A program made the position numbers and the translations under genes. A stretch of 64,000 nt of DNA from Acidilobaceae archaeon (GTDB lineage Archaea; Thermoproteota; Thermoprotei_A; Sulfolobales; Acidilobaceae). This document shows, in pieces, positions 30,297 to 39,135 of the stretch. The notes under the pieces were generated by a model, which searched no databases, was not told the DNA's origin, and worked only from the letters and a program-made list of their open reading frames with translations. The first letter of the stretch is position 1; each line of letters starts with the position of its first letter. Location of the stretch: assembly GCA_027080775.1 (NCBI GenBank), contig JALWPV010000032.1, positions 1-64,000 of the forward strand, in the 5' to 3' direction.

Positions 30297-30498
30297 GAGG
30301 AGCATATTCAAGGCTTGCAGGAACTGCGGGGCCCTCGTTAAGAGGGACGCCGACGTCTGCCCCGTCTGTGGAGGCTCGACCTTCACCGATGACTGGGAGG
30401 GCATGGTAATCATACTCGACCCCAAGGAGAGCTTCGTAGCCAAGGTCCTGGGTAAGGAGAAAGCTTACATATACGCCATAAAGGTCGGGGGCTTCTAG
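30289..30498 (+). CDS. spt4: Transcription elongation factor Spt4
   Basis: 69 residues with the zinc pair KACRNCGALV and VCPVCGGS, then DDWEGMVIILDPKES, the archaeal Spt4/RpoE2 signature. It partners Spt5 on elongating RNA polymerase. Confidence 0.96.
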   Translation: MPRRSIFKACRNCGALVKRDADVCPVCGGSTFTDDWEGMVIILDPKESFVAKVLGKEKAYIYAIKVGGF

Positions 30499-30501
30499 GC
30501 T

Positions 30502-31044
30502 TTGCCCCTCCACCCAGCGCTCCTACTGCCACGTGAGAGGAGGAGGGACTTCGCCTGGCCTCGAGGCCTGCTCTGCGCGGGGCCCGCGTGCACTAGACTA
30601 ATCCCCAGGAGGGCGCCCCTGGCCTGTGTGGGCGACATAGTCTCCAGGTACTGCCTTGAAGGGATCAAGCGCGGAGCCCTGCGCCCGCCCCTTGCCGTGC
30701 TAGTGTATGACGCCAAGACCAGGAGGAGCGAGCGGCTGAGTGGGATAAGCCCTCCTCCGGTCTTCGAGAGGCATAGGGTATCAAACCCTCCCGGCACAAT
30801 CACCGCTATGGCCATGAGCCTCCTCTGTAGGCTGGCGAGGGCGAGGGGCCTCCACGCCGTCAGGGTGATTGGCGAGGAGGACATGCTGGCCCTGCCCCTA
30901 ATAGAGTGCATGCCCGAGGGCTCGATGGTCACGTACGGGGTCCCGGGGAGGGGGATGGCCCTGATATACGTGTCGAGAGCCAGGAGGCTGGACGCCTGGC
31001 TCAGGCACACCTACCTAGCCCCAGGGCTGGTGGGCGTGGAGTAG
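30502..31044 (+). CDS. GTP-dependent dephospho-CoA kinase (DUF359)
   Basis: 180 residues from TTG 30502. CVGDIVSRYCLE, SNPPGTIT, VIGEEDMLALPLIECMPEGS and VTYGVPGRGMALIYV match the DUF359 family, shown in Thermococcus to perform the last step of coenzyme A synthesis using GTP. It lies in the conserved spt4-S24e stretch of archaeal genomes, four bases after spt4. Confidence 0.9.
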   Translation: MPLHPALLLPRERRRDFAWPRGLLCAGPACTRLIPRRAPLACVGDIVSRYCLEGIKRGALRPPLAVLVYDAKTRRSERLSGISPPPVFERHRVSNPPGTITAMAMSLLCRLARARGLHAVRVIGEEDMLALPLIECMPEGSMVTYGVPGRGMALIYVSRARRLDAWLRHTYLAPGLVGVE

Positions 31045-31053
31045 CCTGGTGGT

Positions 31054-31064
31054 AGCATATAAGC
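31054..31064 (+). promoter_or_regulatory. TATA box before S24e
   Basis: AGCATATAAGC lies about 45 bases before TTG 31107, between the kinase stop and the S24e start. Confidence 0.55.
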
Positions 31065-31106
31065 CCGAATAGCTGGTGCTCGCAGGTACAGGGGTGCCCC
31101 TGCAGG

Positions 31107-31448
31107 TTGAGCGGGCAGGAGCAGCTGAAGAAGATAGACCTCGGCGAGGGCGTGATAGCCCACGTCGAGAGGGAGTGGTACAATCCACTTATAAAGAGGA
31201 GGGAGGTAACCCTTAGGATACACCACATACTCAAGCCCACGCCCATGAGGATCACGTTGAGGCTTGCGATAGCGAATGCGTATGGCGTTGACGTCTCGAG
31301 GGTCTACGTCAGGCGGGTTAAGACGGAGTACGGGATAGGAGAGTCTGTGGTAGAGGTGCATATATACGACACGAAGGAGCAGGCGCTACGCTTCGAGCCA
31401 GAGCACATCATTGAGAGGAACGGGGGAGTAGAGCTGGAGGGCTTCTAG
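31107..31448 (+). CDS. rps24e: Ribosomal protein S24e
   Basis: 113 residues from TTG 31107. NPLIKRREVTLRIHH near residue 27 and the downstream RVYVRRVKTEYGIGESVVEV are family hallmarks. Followed directly by S27ae in the standard archaeal order. Confidence 0.96.
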   Translation: MSGQEQLKKIDLGEGVIAHVEREWYNPLIKRREVTLRIHHILKPTPMRITLRLAIANAYGVDVSRVYVRRVKTEYGIGESVVEVHIYDTKEQALRFEPEHIIERNGGVELEGF

Positions 31449-31469
31449 AGAGTATGGGGGGTGGGCGTG

Positions 31470-31652
31470 ATGGGTAAGAAGAAGGTTAAGGCGTACATAA
31501 GGCTCGTGTACGAGTACGACTACGAGAAGGGCTACATCAGGCTTAAGAACAAGAAGTGCCCCAGGTGTGGGAGCATAATGGCGCACCACCTGAAGCCCGT
31601 CGAGAGGTGGCACTGTGGCAAGTGTGGCTACACGGAATTCGTCACGAAGTAG
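31470..31652 (+). CDS. rps27ae: Ribosomal protein S27ae
   Basis: 60 residues from ATG 31470 after GGGGGGTGG. Zinc ribbon [12 protein letters not shown]...[11 protein letters not shown], as in archaeal S27ae. It precedes kae1 by 13 bases. Confidence 0.96.
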   Translation: MGKKKVKAYIRLVYEYDYEKGYIRLKNKKCPRCGSIMAHHLKPVERWHCGKCGYTEFVTK

Positions 31653-31665
31653 CAGCGGGGAGGTA

Positions 31666-32685
31666 GTGGTCCTAGGGATAGAGTCGACCGCGCACACCTT
31701 CGGCGTCGCCATAGTCTCGAGCGAGCCCCCCTACGTGCTATCAGATGTGAGGCGCCGCTACACCCCCCGGGCTGGCGGTATACTCCCACGGGAGGTTGCA
31801 GCGTTCTTCTCCTCCGTAGCCGGTGAGGCTGTGGGGGAGGCTCTCTCCGCCGCCGGAGTGTCTATGAGGGAGGTAACGGCTGTAGCAGTCGCCCTGGGGC
31901 CTGGTATGGGCCCGGCTCTCAGGGTGGGAGCTACCGTCGCCAGGGCTCTAGCTGCCGCTTACCACAAGCCGCTGGTGCCTGTTAATCATGCCCTTGCTCA
32001 CATAGAGGTTGCCCGCTTCGATACGGGGCTCCGAGACCCCCTAGTGGTCTACGTTTCCGGTGGCAACACTATGATAGCCAGCTTCCTGGACGGTCGCTAC
32101 AGAGTGTTCGGGGAGACCCTGGACATAGCCCTGGGGAACCTACTGGATACCTTCGCCCGCGAGGCGGGGCTTGCACCGCCCTACGTGGTTGGGGGCAGGC
32201 ACGCCGTTGATATCTGCGCGGAGGGGGGAGAGTATATCGACGGTCTCCTACCCTACAGGGTCAAGGGCCAGGACGTCTCATACTCGGGCCTGCTGACCGC
32301 GGCGCTTAGGGCCCTACGAAGACTCGGCCCCGGCGCTCTGCCGGGAATCTGCTATACCCTGCGTGAGATAGCGTTCTCCTCGCTCGTGGAGGTCGCCGAG
32401 AGGGGGCTGGCTCATACGGGCAAGAAGCAGTTAGTGCTGGCGGGGGGTGTAGGTGCCAACGACCTGCTTAGAGAGAAGCTCTCGTTGATGGCCTCTGATA
32501 GGGGGGTAGAGTACAGGCCCGTCTCGAAGAAATACGCCGTGGACAACGGGGTCATGATAGCGATCACAGGCCTCCTAGCCTTCACTCACGGCATAGTGGT
32601 AGAGCCTTCCAGAGCCTACATAAGGCAGAGGTGGAGACTCGACGAGGTGGACGTGCCGTGGTACCCCTCGACCCTGGGAGGGTGA
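31666..32685 (+). CDS. kae1: KEOPS tRNA t6A synthase Kae1
   Basis: 339 residues from GTG 31666 (SD GGGGAGGT). VLGIESTAHTFGVAIV, ALGPGMGPALRVG, the metal-binding NHALAHIE (H-x3-H), VSGGNTMI and the terminal DNGVMIA motif define the Kae1/TsaD ASKHA fold. It transfers threonylcarbamoyl to A37 of tRNAs. Stop and start overlap (GTGA) with bud32; the two are separate here, not fused. Confidence 0.97.
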   Translation: MVLGIESTAHTFGVAIVSSEPPYVLSDVRRRYTPRAGGILPREVAAFFSSVAGEAVGEALSAAGVSMREVTAVAVALGPGMGPALRVGATVARALAAAYHKPLVPVNHALAHIEVARFDTGLRDPLVVYVSGGNTMIASFLDGRYRVFGETLDIALGNLLDTFAREAGLAPPYVVGGRHAVDICAEGGEYIDGLLPYRVKGQDVSYSGLLTAALRALRRLGPGALPGICYTLREIAFSSLVEVAERGLAHTGKKQLVLAGGVGANDLLREKLSLMASDRGVEYRPVSKKYAVDNGVMIAITGLLAFTHGIVVEPSRAYIRQRWRLDEVDVPWYPSTLGG

Positions 32686-33392
32686 GGGCTTACCTCGAGT
32701 CCCTTCCACTCCTCGGGAAAGGCGCGGAGGCCGAGGTTAGAGTGGGCGACTATGCTGGCGTCAGGGCCGTATTCAAGTACAGGCTGCCGAAGAGGTACAG
32801 GCACCCACTCCTCGACTCAAGGCTGAGGAGCACTAGAACCAGGAGGGAGGCGCGCCTCCTCGATAGGGCCTACTCGGCGGGCGTGCGTGTACCCATGCTA
32901 CTAGCGGTCTACCCTAGCCTGGGCCTCCTGGTGGTAGAGTATGTGGAGGGGGTTCTCCTACGCGAGTGGCTTATGGTTCAACGGAGCGGATGGAGGCCTC
33001 TCGTGCGGGAGGCTGGCTCCCTGCTGGCCAGGCTACACAGGGCGGGTATAGTCCACGGGGACTCCACGACGTCAAACTACATTGTAGCCAGGGACGGTCT
33101 CTACCTTATAGACTTCGGCCTCTCAGAGGCGTCGCACTCGATAGAGGAGAGGGCGGTTGACGTCCACCTCTTCAGGCGGAGCCTCGAGAGCGCACACGCA
33201 TCCATAGCCGAGAGGGCCTTCCAGGAGTTTCTAGGGGGCTACCTCTCCGCAGCCGGGGAGTGGGGGGAGAGGGTAGTGAGGAGGGCCGAGGAGATACGCT
33301 TGATGGGGCGCTATGTGGCGGCGAGGAGGAGCGTCTGGGCAGACCATGGCGGGGGGGTAGATAGCTGTGAGGCTCGGCCTGGTCACGGGTAA
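32682..33392 (+). CDS. bud32: KEOPS kinase/ATPase Bud32
   Basis: 236 residues from GTG 32682. GKGAEAEVRVG (P-loop variant), IVHGDSTTSNYIV (catalytic loop) and LIDFGLS (DFG) define Bud32, which stimulates Kae1. The C-terminal part is longer than usual beyond the kinase core and overlaps the next gene by 26 bases. Confidence 0.96.
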   Translation: MRAYLESLPLLGKGAEAEVRVGDYAGVRAVFKYRLPKRYRHPLLDSRLRSTRTRREARLLDRAYSAGVRVPMLLAVYPSLGLLVVEYVEGVLLREWLMVQRSGWRPLVREAGSLLARLHRAGIVHGDSTTSNYIVARDGLYLIDFGLSEASHSIEERAVDVHLFRRSLESAHASIAERAFQEFLGGYLSAAGEWGERVVRRAEEIRLMGRYVAARRSVWADHGGGVDSCEARPGHG

Positions 33393-33954
33393 CCGCCACA
33401 AGCTGGAGGAACTCTCTCTAGTCCTGCGAGACTATGGCGTGGAGCTGTATATGCTAGACACGCCGAAGATCGAGGTGCAGTCGAACAGCCTCGAGGTAAT
33501 AGCGCTCGGCGCCGCTAGGAAGGCGTACTCCAGGACGAGAGTGCCGCTCATAGTCGACGACTCGGGGCTCTTCATCGAGGCACTAAGGGGCTTCCCCGGC
33601 CCCTACAGTAGCTATGTCTACAAGACCATAGGAGTAGAGGGCATACTGAGGCTCCTACGCGGGGTGCCTGATAGGCGCGCTTGCTTCCACGCGGTGATAG
33701 CGGCTATAGTGCCTCCATACGAGAAGGTCTTCCACGCCAGATCGTGTGGCTTCATAACTGAAAGCCCCAGGGGCGCGGGGGGATTCGGGTTTGACCCAAT
33801 ATTCGCGCCGGAGGAAGGCGACGGCAGAACCTTTGCTGAGATGAGCATCGAGGAGAAGAACAGGTACTCCCATAGGGCCAAGGCGGCTCGGATGCTCGGC
33901 GTGTGGCTCAGAGAGGCCTTCAAGCGTAGGGTGGGGTCCTCTAAACACTTATAG
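33367..33954 (+). CDS. rdgB: XTP/dITP pyrophosphatase (Ham1/RdgB)
   Basis: 195 residues from GTG 33367. [44 protein letters not shown] and SHRAKA are the family motifs. It removes deaminated purine nucleotides. It overlaps bud32 by 26 bases. Confidence 0.96.
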   Translation: MRLGLVTGNRHKLEELSLVLRDYGVELYMLDTPKIEVQSNSLEVIALGAARKAYSRTRVPLIVDDSGLFIEALRGFPGPYSSYVYKTIGVEGILRLLRGVPDRRACFHAVIAAIVPPYEKVFHARSCGFITESPRGAGGFGFDPIFAPEEGDGRTFAEMSIEEKNRYSHRAKAARMLGVWLREAFKRRVGSSKHL

Positions 33955-33956
33955 GA
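33947..33956 (+). promoter_or_regulatory. TATA box before S15
   Basis: CACTTATAGG overlaps the rdgB stop and lies 43-52 bases before ATG 33999. Confidence 0.5.
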
Positions 33957-33998
33957 ACGCCGCGGGGGGAGCCTCCAGGTTGGGGGTGCTGTAGGGGT

Positions 33999-34454
33999 AT
34001 GAACAAGCGCAGAGAGAAGGGCCAGTCCCACTCAACTCGGCCGGCGAGGGCCAGGGCTCCGGTGTGGGTCAGGTACACACCCGAGGAGATAGAGTTGATA
34101 ATTGAGGACCTGGCCAAGAAGGGCTACGGCCCCAGTATGATAGGCATAATACTCCGGGACCAGTTCGGCATACCCCTAGTCAAGCCTATCCTGGGCAAGA
34201 AGATAACCCAGGTCCTCGAGGAGAAGGGCCTCGCTCCCCCCATACCTGAGGACCTCCTAGCCCTAATCAGGAAGGCGGTAAACCTCAGGAGACACCTCGA
34301 GGAGCACCCGAAGGATCTCCACGCCAAGAAGGGGCTCATGGACCTCGAGAGCAAGATCAGGAGGATAGTCAAGTACTACAAGAGGGTCGGGAAGCTGCCG
34401 CCAGACTGGGAGTACGAGCCCGAGAAGGCGCGCCTACTCGTGACGGGCATGTAG
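33999..34454 (+). CDS. rps15: Ribosomal protein S15
   Basis: 151 residues with the archaeal N-terminal extension ([19 protein letters not shown]), [18 protein letters not shown] and the [20 protein letters not shown] core that contacts 16S rRNA. Confidence 0.97.
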   Translation: MNKRREKGQSHSTRPARARAPVWVRYTPEEIELIIEDLAKKGYGPSMIGIILRDQFGIPLVKPILGKKITQVLEEKGLAPPIPEDLLALIRKAVNLRRHLEEHPKDLHAKKGLMDLESKIRRIVKYYKRVGKLPPDWEYEPEKARLLVTGM

Positions 34455-34525
34455 CCTTAACTCCCCGTTCCTAGGCCCCAGCGCCGCTCCGGCCAAGCTC
34501 AGCTGGTAATAATCGGGGTCCCCAC

Positions 34526-35815
34526 GTGTGGCCTCGGGGGCGCCTCTTGCTCGCCTTACAGCTCGAGGCCACGGAGAAACTGGATAGACACCTTGAGGCT
34601 GTGGGGAAGGCCCTGGCATCACTCGTGGAGGAGGCAATCGATGCTGGCCTAGCGCGTGTAGCCGCCTACCCTCACGGTGGAGCGGTGGCTGCAGCCTCTC
34701 TAGCCTTCTCGCACCTCTACAGACTCGGTGTGACGGCTTCCTTCAGGGTCTCGGTAAGGCCCCCGCGCCCGGTCGAGGCGCCGACCCTGCTCTTCGGATT
34801 CCCCTCGCTCCAGTACAAGGCCTCCGATGTCGCCTCGAAGCTCCTGGCGTTCACCCACGCCGAGTACAATAGGGGACACCCGCCTCCCGGAAGCGTGTAC
34901 GTAGGCGTTGACGGTAGTCTCTCCACCGCTTACGCTATGGCGGCGGATGCCGCGGGTCTCAGCGGCATATCCCGGAGCCTCAAGGCCCTGAGCCTAGCCG
35001 GAATCTACCTGGACGGCAGGGTATCAAGGTCGGGGAGGATCTCCGGGATAGATAGAGTCTACGCGGAGAGGCTCAGCTCCAGCGGCGAGCTAGGCGTTAG
35101 AGTGGTGACTGCGCTCAAGGTCTACAAGCCTCACAGGCTCCCCCTCTGCCAGGCAATGCATGTGACCATAGTGCCCCCCTATCCACTGGCCGTTGATGGT
35201 GAAGAGTGCATTGATGCGTTGGCTGCCGCAGGACTACGGCAGGTATCGGAGAAACCCGCGGCCGCCCTCAGCTCCAGCGAGTTAAACAATGTAATAGACG
35301 TTGTCTTGGACTACCTGGAATCCGAGGTTGACGCCACGGCCTACGTATCAGGTAATCTAGTCATAGACAATGCCATCCCCGAGGATCCCCGCGAGGCAGC
35401 CCACGCCATACTGCACGCGATGGACTCCTCGGGCTGCTATGCTGCCGGGTTGCTAGCATACGTTGACGAGGAGGTTGAGTACCCCGCTGTGGAGGCCGCT
35501 CTAGAGCGTGAGGCGCCAGAACTCGTCGAAGCCCTCACGGAGTCAAGACCCGTGAGGGCCCGGGGGCCGGGCTGGCTAAGGCTCTACGCGTTGGAGAAGA
35601 AGGTATCCAGTCCTACACTAGCATATCTAGCCCTACGCAGCATAGGGGCCATTGAGGAGGACTCCGTTATAGCACTACCCAGCGAGGAGGGCCTCCTGGT
35701 ATCCCCGCTCCAGGCCTCCCTTGTAGACTACACCCTGCCTAGAAGGCTTGTCGAGTCCAAGGCGGCTAGGGAGGAGGGGTTCTGGCTTGTCATACCTGAA
35801 GAGGGGAGCGTGTGA
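34526..35815 (+). CDS. Degenerate DHH-type protein, RecJ/Cdc45-like
   Basis: 429 residues from GTG 34526. It sits between S15 and pcc1, where many crenarchaea carry a DHH/RecJ-like gene. The N-terminal RVAAYPHGGAVAAASLAFSHL aligns in position with the first DHH motif (S/T-H-x-D-A-D-G-x-x-A) but lacks the Asp residues, and no DHH triad is seen. The later VYVGVDGSLSTAYAMAADA segment fits the DHH fold. This pattern suggests a Cdc45-like structural role in the replicative helicase rather than a nuclease. The identification rests mainly on context. Confidence 0.6.
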   Translation: MWPRGRLLLALQLEATEKLDRHLEAVGKALASLVEEAIDAGLARVAAYPHGGAVAAASLAFSHLYRLGVTASFRVSVRPPRPVEAPTLLFGFPSLQYKASDVASKLLAFTHAEYNRGHPPPGSVYVGVDGSLSTAYAMAADAAGLSGISRSLKALSLAGIYLDGRVSRSGRISGIDRVYAERLSSSGELGVRVVTALKVYKPHRLPLCQAMHVTIVPPYPLAVDGEECIDALAAAGLRQVSEKPAAALSSSELNNVIDVVLDYLESEVDATAYVSGNLVIDNAIPEDPREAAHAILHAMDSSGCYAAGLLAYVDEEVEYPAVEAALEREAPELVEALTESRPVRARGPGWLRLYALEKKVSSPTLAYLALRSIGAIEEDSVIALPSEEGLLVSPLQASLVDYTLPRRLVESKAAREEGFWLVIPEEGSV

Positions 35816-36065
35816 GGCAAGGCTCACACTGGAGTCCCCGTGGGCCAGAGCCCTCCGCGAGGCCCTGGAGCCCGATAACGCCCACGCACCAGAGGGTATA
35901 CGGGTCACGTGCAAGGCTAATCGCGCAGGGCTGTACTGCGAGATCCGAGCTGAGTGCAGGGACTCCAGGGGGATCCTGAGGCTCAGGAACACTATAGATG
36001 ACCTAATCGAGAACGCCAAGGCGGCCCTAGAAGCGCTCGAGGCCTCCAGTGGCCCTGAAACTTAA
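35787..36065 (+). CDS. pcc1: KEOPS subunit Pcc1 (paralogue A)
   Basis: 92 residues from TTG 35787, after GGAGGGG; the start lies inside the upstream gene. ACEARLTLESPWARALREAL, EGIRVTCKANRAGLYCEIRA and LRLRNTIDDLIENAKAALEAL give the strand-helix pattern of Pcc1 with the conserved Leu-Arg-x-x-x-Asn/Asp helix. A second Pcc1-like gene lies at 49258; archaeal KEOPS uses a Pcc1/Pcc2 pair. Confidence 0.8.
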   Translation: MSYLKRGACEARLTLESPWARALREALEPDNAHAPEGIRVTCKANRAGLYCEIRAECRDSRGILRLRNTIDDLIENAKAALEALEASSGPET

Positions 36066-36069
36066 AGTC
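36057..36069 (+). promoter_or_regulatory. TATA box before S1e (S3ae)
   Basis: GAAACTTAAAGTC overlaps the pcc1 stop, 38-50 bases before ATG 36107. Confidence 0.5.
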
Positions 36070-36106
36070 CCTCGAGCCTAAGGCTCCCCGCAGGGGAGGG
36101 TGAGTT

Positions 36107-36769
36107 ATGCCCAGAGCTAGGTCAAGAGCGGCGGTTAAGGACACATGGAGGCTGAAGAAGTGGTACACGGTGGTCGCGCCGCCAGTATTTGGGGAGGCGA
36201 TACTAGGCACGACGCCGGCTGACGACCCGCTGAAGCTCATAGGCAGGGTCATGGAGACCACGTTATACGACATAACAGGTGACTTCGCCCACGTCCACAT
36301 AAAGCTCTACTTCCAGGTGATAAGGGTTGACGGGGACAGGGCGATAACGAGGTTCAAGGGCCACGAGCTACTCAGGGACTACATCAGGAGCCTGACGCGC
36401 AGGAAGAGCAGTAAGATAACGGGCATATACAATGTGTGGACGAAGGACGGCTACGGCCTGAGGGTGACAGGCATGGTATTCACTAGGTATAGGTGCAAGA
36501 CAAGCCAGAAGAAGGCCATAAGGAAGGCTATGCAGGAGGTCATAGAGAAGAGGGCTAGGGAGAGCACACTCGACGACTTCATAAAGGCGATGGTGTTCAG
36601 CGACCTTGAGGGCAGCCTAGCACAGGAGATAGAAGCGGCGGCACGCAAGATATACGCGATAAGGAAGGTCGAGATAGCCAAGTCTAAGCTGCTCTGGATA
36701 CCCGGGCCTAACGGGCCCGAGAAGGCCGTGGTCATCTCACCGCTGCAGAGTGGCGCCGCCTCAACGTGA
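36107..36769 (+). CDS. rps1e: Ribosomal protein S1e (S3ae)
   Basis: 220 residues. VKDTWRLKKWYTVVAPPVFG near the N-terminus, GRVMETTLYDITGDF and KTSQKKAIRKAM are S3ae signatures. Full length for an archaeal copy. Confidence 0.97.
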   Translation: MPRARSRAAVKDTWRLKKWYTVVAPPVFGEAILGTTPADDPLKLIGRVMETTLYDITGDFAHVHIKLYFQVIRVDGDRAITRFKGHELLRDYIRSLTRRKSSKITGIYNVWTKDGYGLRVTGMVFTRYRCKTSQKKAIRKAMQEVIEKRARESTLDDFIKAMVFSDLEGSLAQEIEAAARKIYAIRKVEIAKSKLLWIPGPNGPEKAVVISPLQSGAAST

Positions 36770-36791
36770 GCGAAAAACCTAGGGCTGCCGA

Positions 36792-37946
36792 GTGTGCTTG
36801 GAGGAGCCGACGCGGCGGGTGCCCTCGGGTTTGCGGGATCCCTGCCTTATAATCAAGACCGCGCTCGGCATGGAGCGTATAGTGGCTAGCCGCGTCGAGG
36901 AATTGGGGCTGAAGGCCGAGCCCGCCCCCAGGGGCTTCCGCGGCCTGGTCCTCGTGTATGAATGCAGGGACAGGGAGGCCGACGCTAGGAGGGTAGAGGA
37001 GGAGGTAGTAGAGGCTGATAGGGTCATACCCGTCTTGGCCTCCTCGCCGGCAAGGCCCGAGGAGATAGCGAGGACAGCGGCTGAGGTGGCGCGGGGACTG
37101 ATCGGTAGCGGCGAGTGCTTCGCGGTCAGGACCGTTAGGAGGGGCAGGCACGGCTTCACTAGCATTGATGTGAATGTCGTGGTTGGCGACGCGGTGAAGA
37201 GGGCCACGGGGGCCTGCGTGAACCTATCATTCCCAGACAAGGTAGTGGCTGTCGAGATCATACAAGATAGGGCGTACATCTCCGTATACCCTGGCGCGCT
37301 CGAGTGGAAGAAGATGAGGCCCGGGAAGAACCCACTCTACAGGCTCTACAGGAGGATAGCCGTGGTCCAGATGCCCTATCTAGGCCCCCTCGACGCCTGC
37401 CGCAACATGGGGGTGAGGATAGGCAGGGAGGTCCAGAACTTCGAGGTTAAGGAACTCGTAATCGCGCCCGCTGGCGTTGTGCGTGCACGCGAGCTCTACG
37501 AGTTCCTGGGCGGCGTGTTCGAGGGGATAGAGTCGAGGTACCAGATACAAGCCAGGAGCTACCACAGGCGGGTAGAGAGGGTGCCGGTCTACGTCCAGGA
37601 CATACACCAGCTCGTGAGAGATAGGAGGGGGGAGCCGATAATAGTCCTCGAGCCAGAGGGCGAGCATATATCCAAGGTGGCCGACGAGCTCTGGAGGCTA
37701 ATCAGGAAGGGCCGGAGAGTCAACATACTCCTAGGATCCCGCGAGGGCGTCCCCCTAGGGATCTACAGGTTCGCCGATCTCGTCGTAGACATAGCCCCAG
37801 GCATAACCCTCTCGACAGAGTACGCCGCCGCTGCAGCCCTAATAGCAATGGGCACCATCCTCCATGAGAGGCTGGGTGAGCTGGGTGAAGGCGGCGATAC
37901 TGGCGGCGGGGAGGGGCGAGAGGCTGAGGCCGCTAACCGAGACTAG
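36792..37946 (+). CDS. THUMP-domain RNA-binding protein
   Basis: 384 residues from GTG 36792 (TTG 36798 also possible). The N-terminal 160 residues carry a THUMP-type domain (CFAVRTVRRGRHGFTSIDV). The rest resembles the SPOUT-like half of COG1818 proteins, ending DIAPGITLSTEYAAAAALIA. It is probably a tRNA-modifying or RNA-binding factor. Its last 62 bases overlap the next gene. Confidence 0.8.
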   Translation: MCLEEPTRRVPSGLRDPCLIIKTALGMERIVASRVEELGLKAEPAPRGFRGLVLVYECRDREADARRVEEEVVEADRVIPVLASSPARPEEIARTAAEVARGLIGSGECFAVRTVRRGRHGFTSIDVNVVVGDAVKRATGACVNLSFPDKVVAVEIIQDRAYISVYPGALEWKKMRPGKNPLYRLYRRIAVVQMPYLGPLDACRNMGVRIGREVQNFEVKELVIAPAGVVRARELYEFLGGVFEGIESRYQIQARSYHRRVERVPVYVQDIHQLVRDRRGEPIIVLEPEGEHISKVADELWRLIRKGRRVNILLGSREGVPLGIYRFADLVVDIAPGITLSTEYAAAAALIAMGTILHERLGELGEGGDTGGGEGREAEAANRD

Positions 37947-39135
37947 GCCTAAACCTCTGCTCCCACTGCTCGGCGAGCCGATGCTGTGCCGTCACTTAGA
38001 CCTGGCAATAAGCCACCCCCGCGTTGATCACATCGTAATCCTGGCTCCGAGGGGGGCCTCGGGGGAGTTCTCTAGGCTCGACTGTGTTAGGCGGGCTGGG
38101 GACCGTGTGGACGTGGTGGAGCAGCCAGAGCCCCGCGGCACGGGCCATGCCCTGGCCACGGTAGCCAGGGCCTACGGTATCGATGATTATCTTGTCCTCT
38201 ACTCGGATGTGTACTTATCAAAGAGGTACTGGGGGCTGGTGTCGACACTCCGCCCTGGAGAGTTACTACTCGCTCGTGTAGATAGGCCTAGCGAGTATGG
38301 TGTGGCGATCCTATCGGACTCGGGGGAGCTTATGGGGTTCGTGGAGAAGCCGGAGCCGGGTAGGGAGCCCTCCAACCTAGCCCTAGCGGGCATATACGCC
38401 CTCCCAGCCGAGGTTGTAGCTGGCCTCGAATCGATAAAGCCCTCACCCCGTGGCGAGATAGAGCTCACGGACGCCATAAACGCCGCCGCCCGGGAGGGTG
38501 TGCTATCCTACAGGGTCATTGAGGACGCTGGTGCTTGGAGGGATATAGGCAGGCCCTGGGACTACCTACTCGCTACTAGGAGGGCGTTAGACGACGAGCT
38601 AGAGCCGCGCAGCGAGGGAGAGGTTCACCCCTCAGCAGTGGTCGAGGGCAGGGTCTACATAGCGGAGGGGGCCGTGGTGGAGGCCAACACGGTATTGAAG
38701 GGGCCGGCATACATCGGGAGAAACGCGAGTGTAGGCCCCTGCACGCACGTGCGCCCTTACACCGTACTATCGGAGGGCGCGAAGGCTGGCTACTCAGTCG
38801 AGGTGAAGGCATCGATACTCCTCGAGGGCGCGAAGGCCCCCCACCTGAATTATGTCGGAGACAGTATAATAGGGGAACACGTTAACCTAGGCGCTGGTAC
38901 CATAACCGCTAACCTGCGCTTCGACCACGCCACGATCAGGATGACGGTTAAGGGCGCACGCGTCGACACCGGCCTGAGGAAGCTGGGCACCGTCATGGGC
39001 GGCTACGCCCAGACGGGGATAAACGTGTCCCTAATGCCAGGAGTGAAGGTTGGCGCGTACTCCAGGATATGGCCTGGCTGCGTTGTATACAGGGATGTCC
39101 CGAGCAGGGCGGACTATAGGTGCTGGGAGTCATGA
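37885..39135 (+). CDS. Bifunctional sugar-1-phosphate nucleotidylyltransferase, GlmU-like
   Basis: 416 residues from GTG 37885. KAAILAAGRGERLRPLTETR and KPLLPLLGEPML form the pyrophosphorylase active site (1-230). The C-terminal left-handed beta-helix includes AYIGRNASVGP, NYVGDSIIGEHVNLGAGTI and the acetyltransferase-like tail. Archaeal relatives make UDP-GlcNAc-type sugar nucleotides and acetylate amino-sugar phosphates. ATGA overlap with the next gene. Confidence 0.88.
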   Translation: MKAAILAAGRGERLRPLTETRPKPLLPLLGEPMLCRHLDLAISHPRVDHIVILAPRGASGEFSRLDCVRRAGDRVDVVEQPEPRGTGHALATVARAYGIDDYLVLYSDVYLSKRYWGLVSTLRPGELLLARVDRPSEYGVAILSDSGELMGFVEKPEPGREPSNLALAGIYALPAEVVAGLESIKPSPRGEIELTDAINAAAREGVLSYRVIEDAGAWRDIGRPWDYLLATRRALDDELEPRSEGEVHPSAVVEGRVYIAEGAVVEANTVLKGPAYIGRNASVGPCTHVRPYTVLSEGAKAGYSVEVKASILLEGAKAPHLNYVGDSIIGEHVNLGAGTITANLRFDHATIRMTVKGARVDTGLRKLGTVMGGYAQTGINVSLMPGVKVGAYSRIWPGCVVYRDVPSRADYRCWES

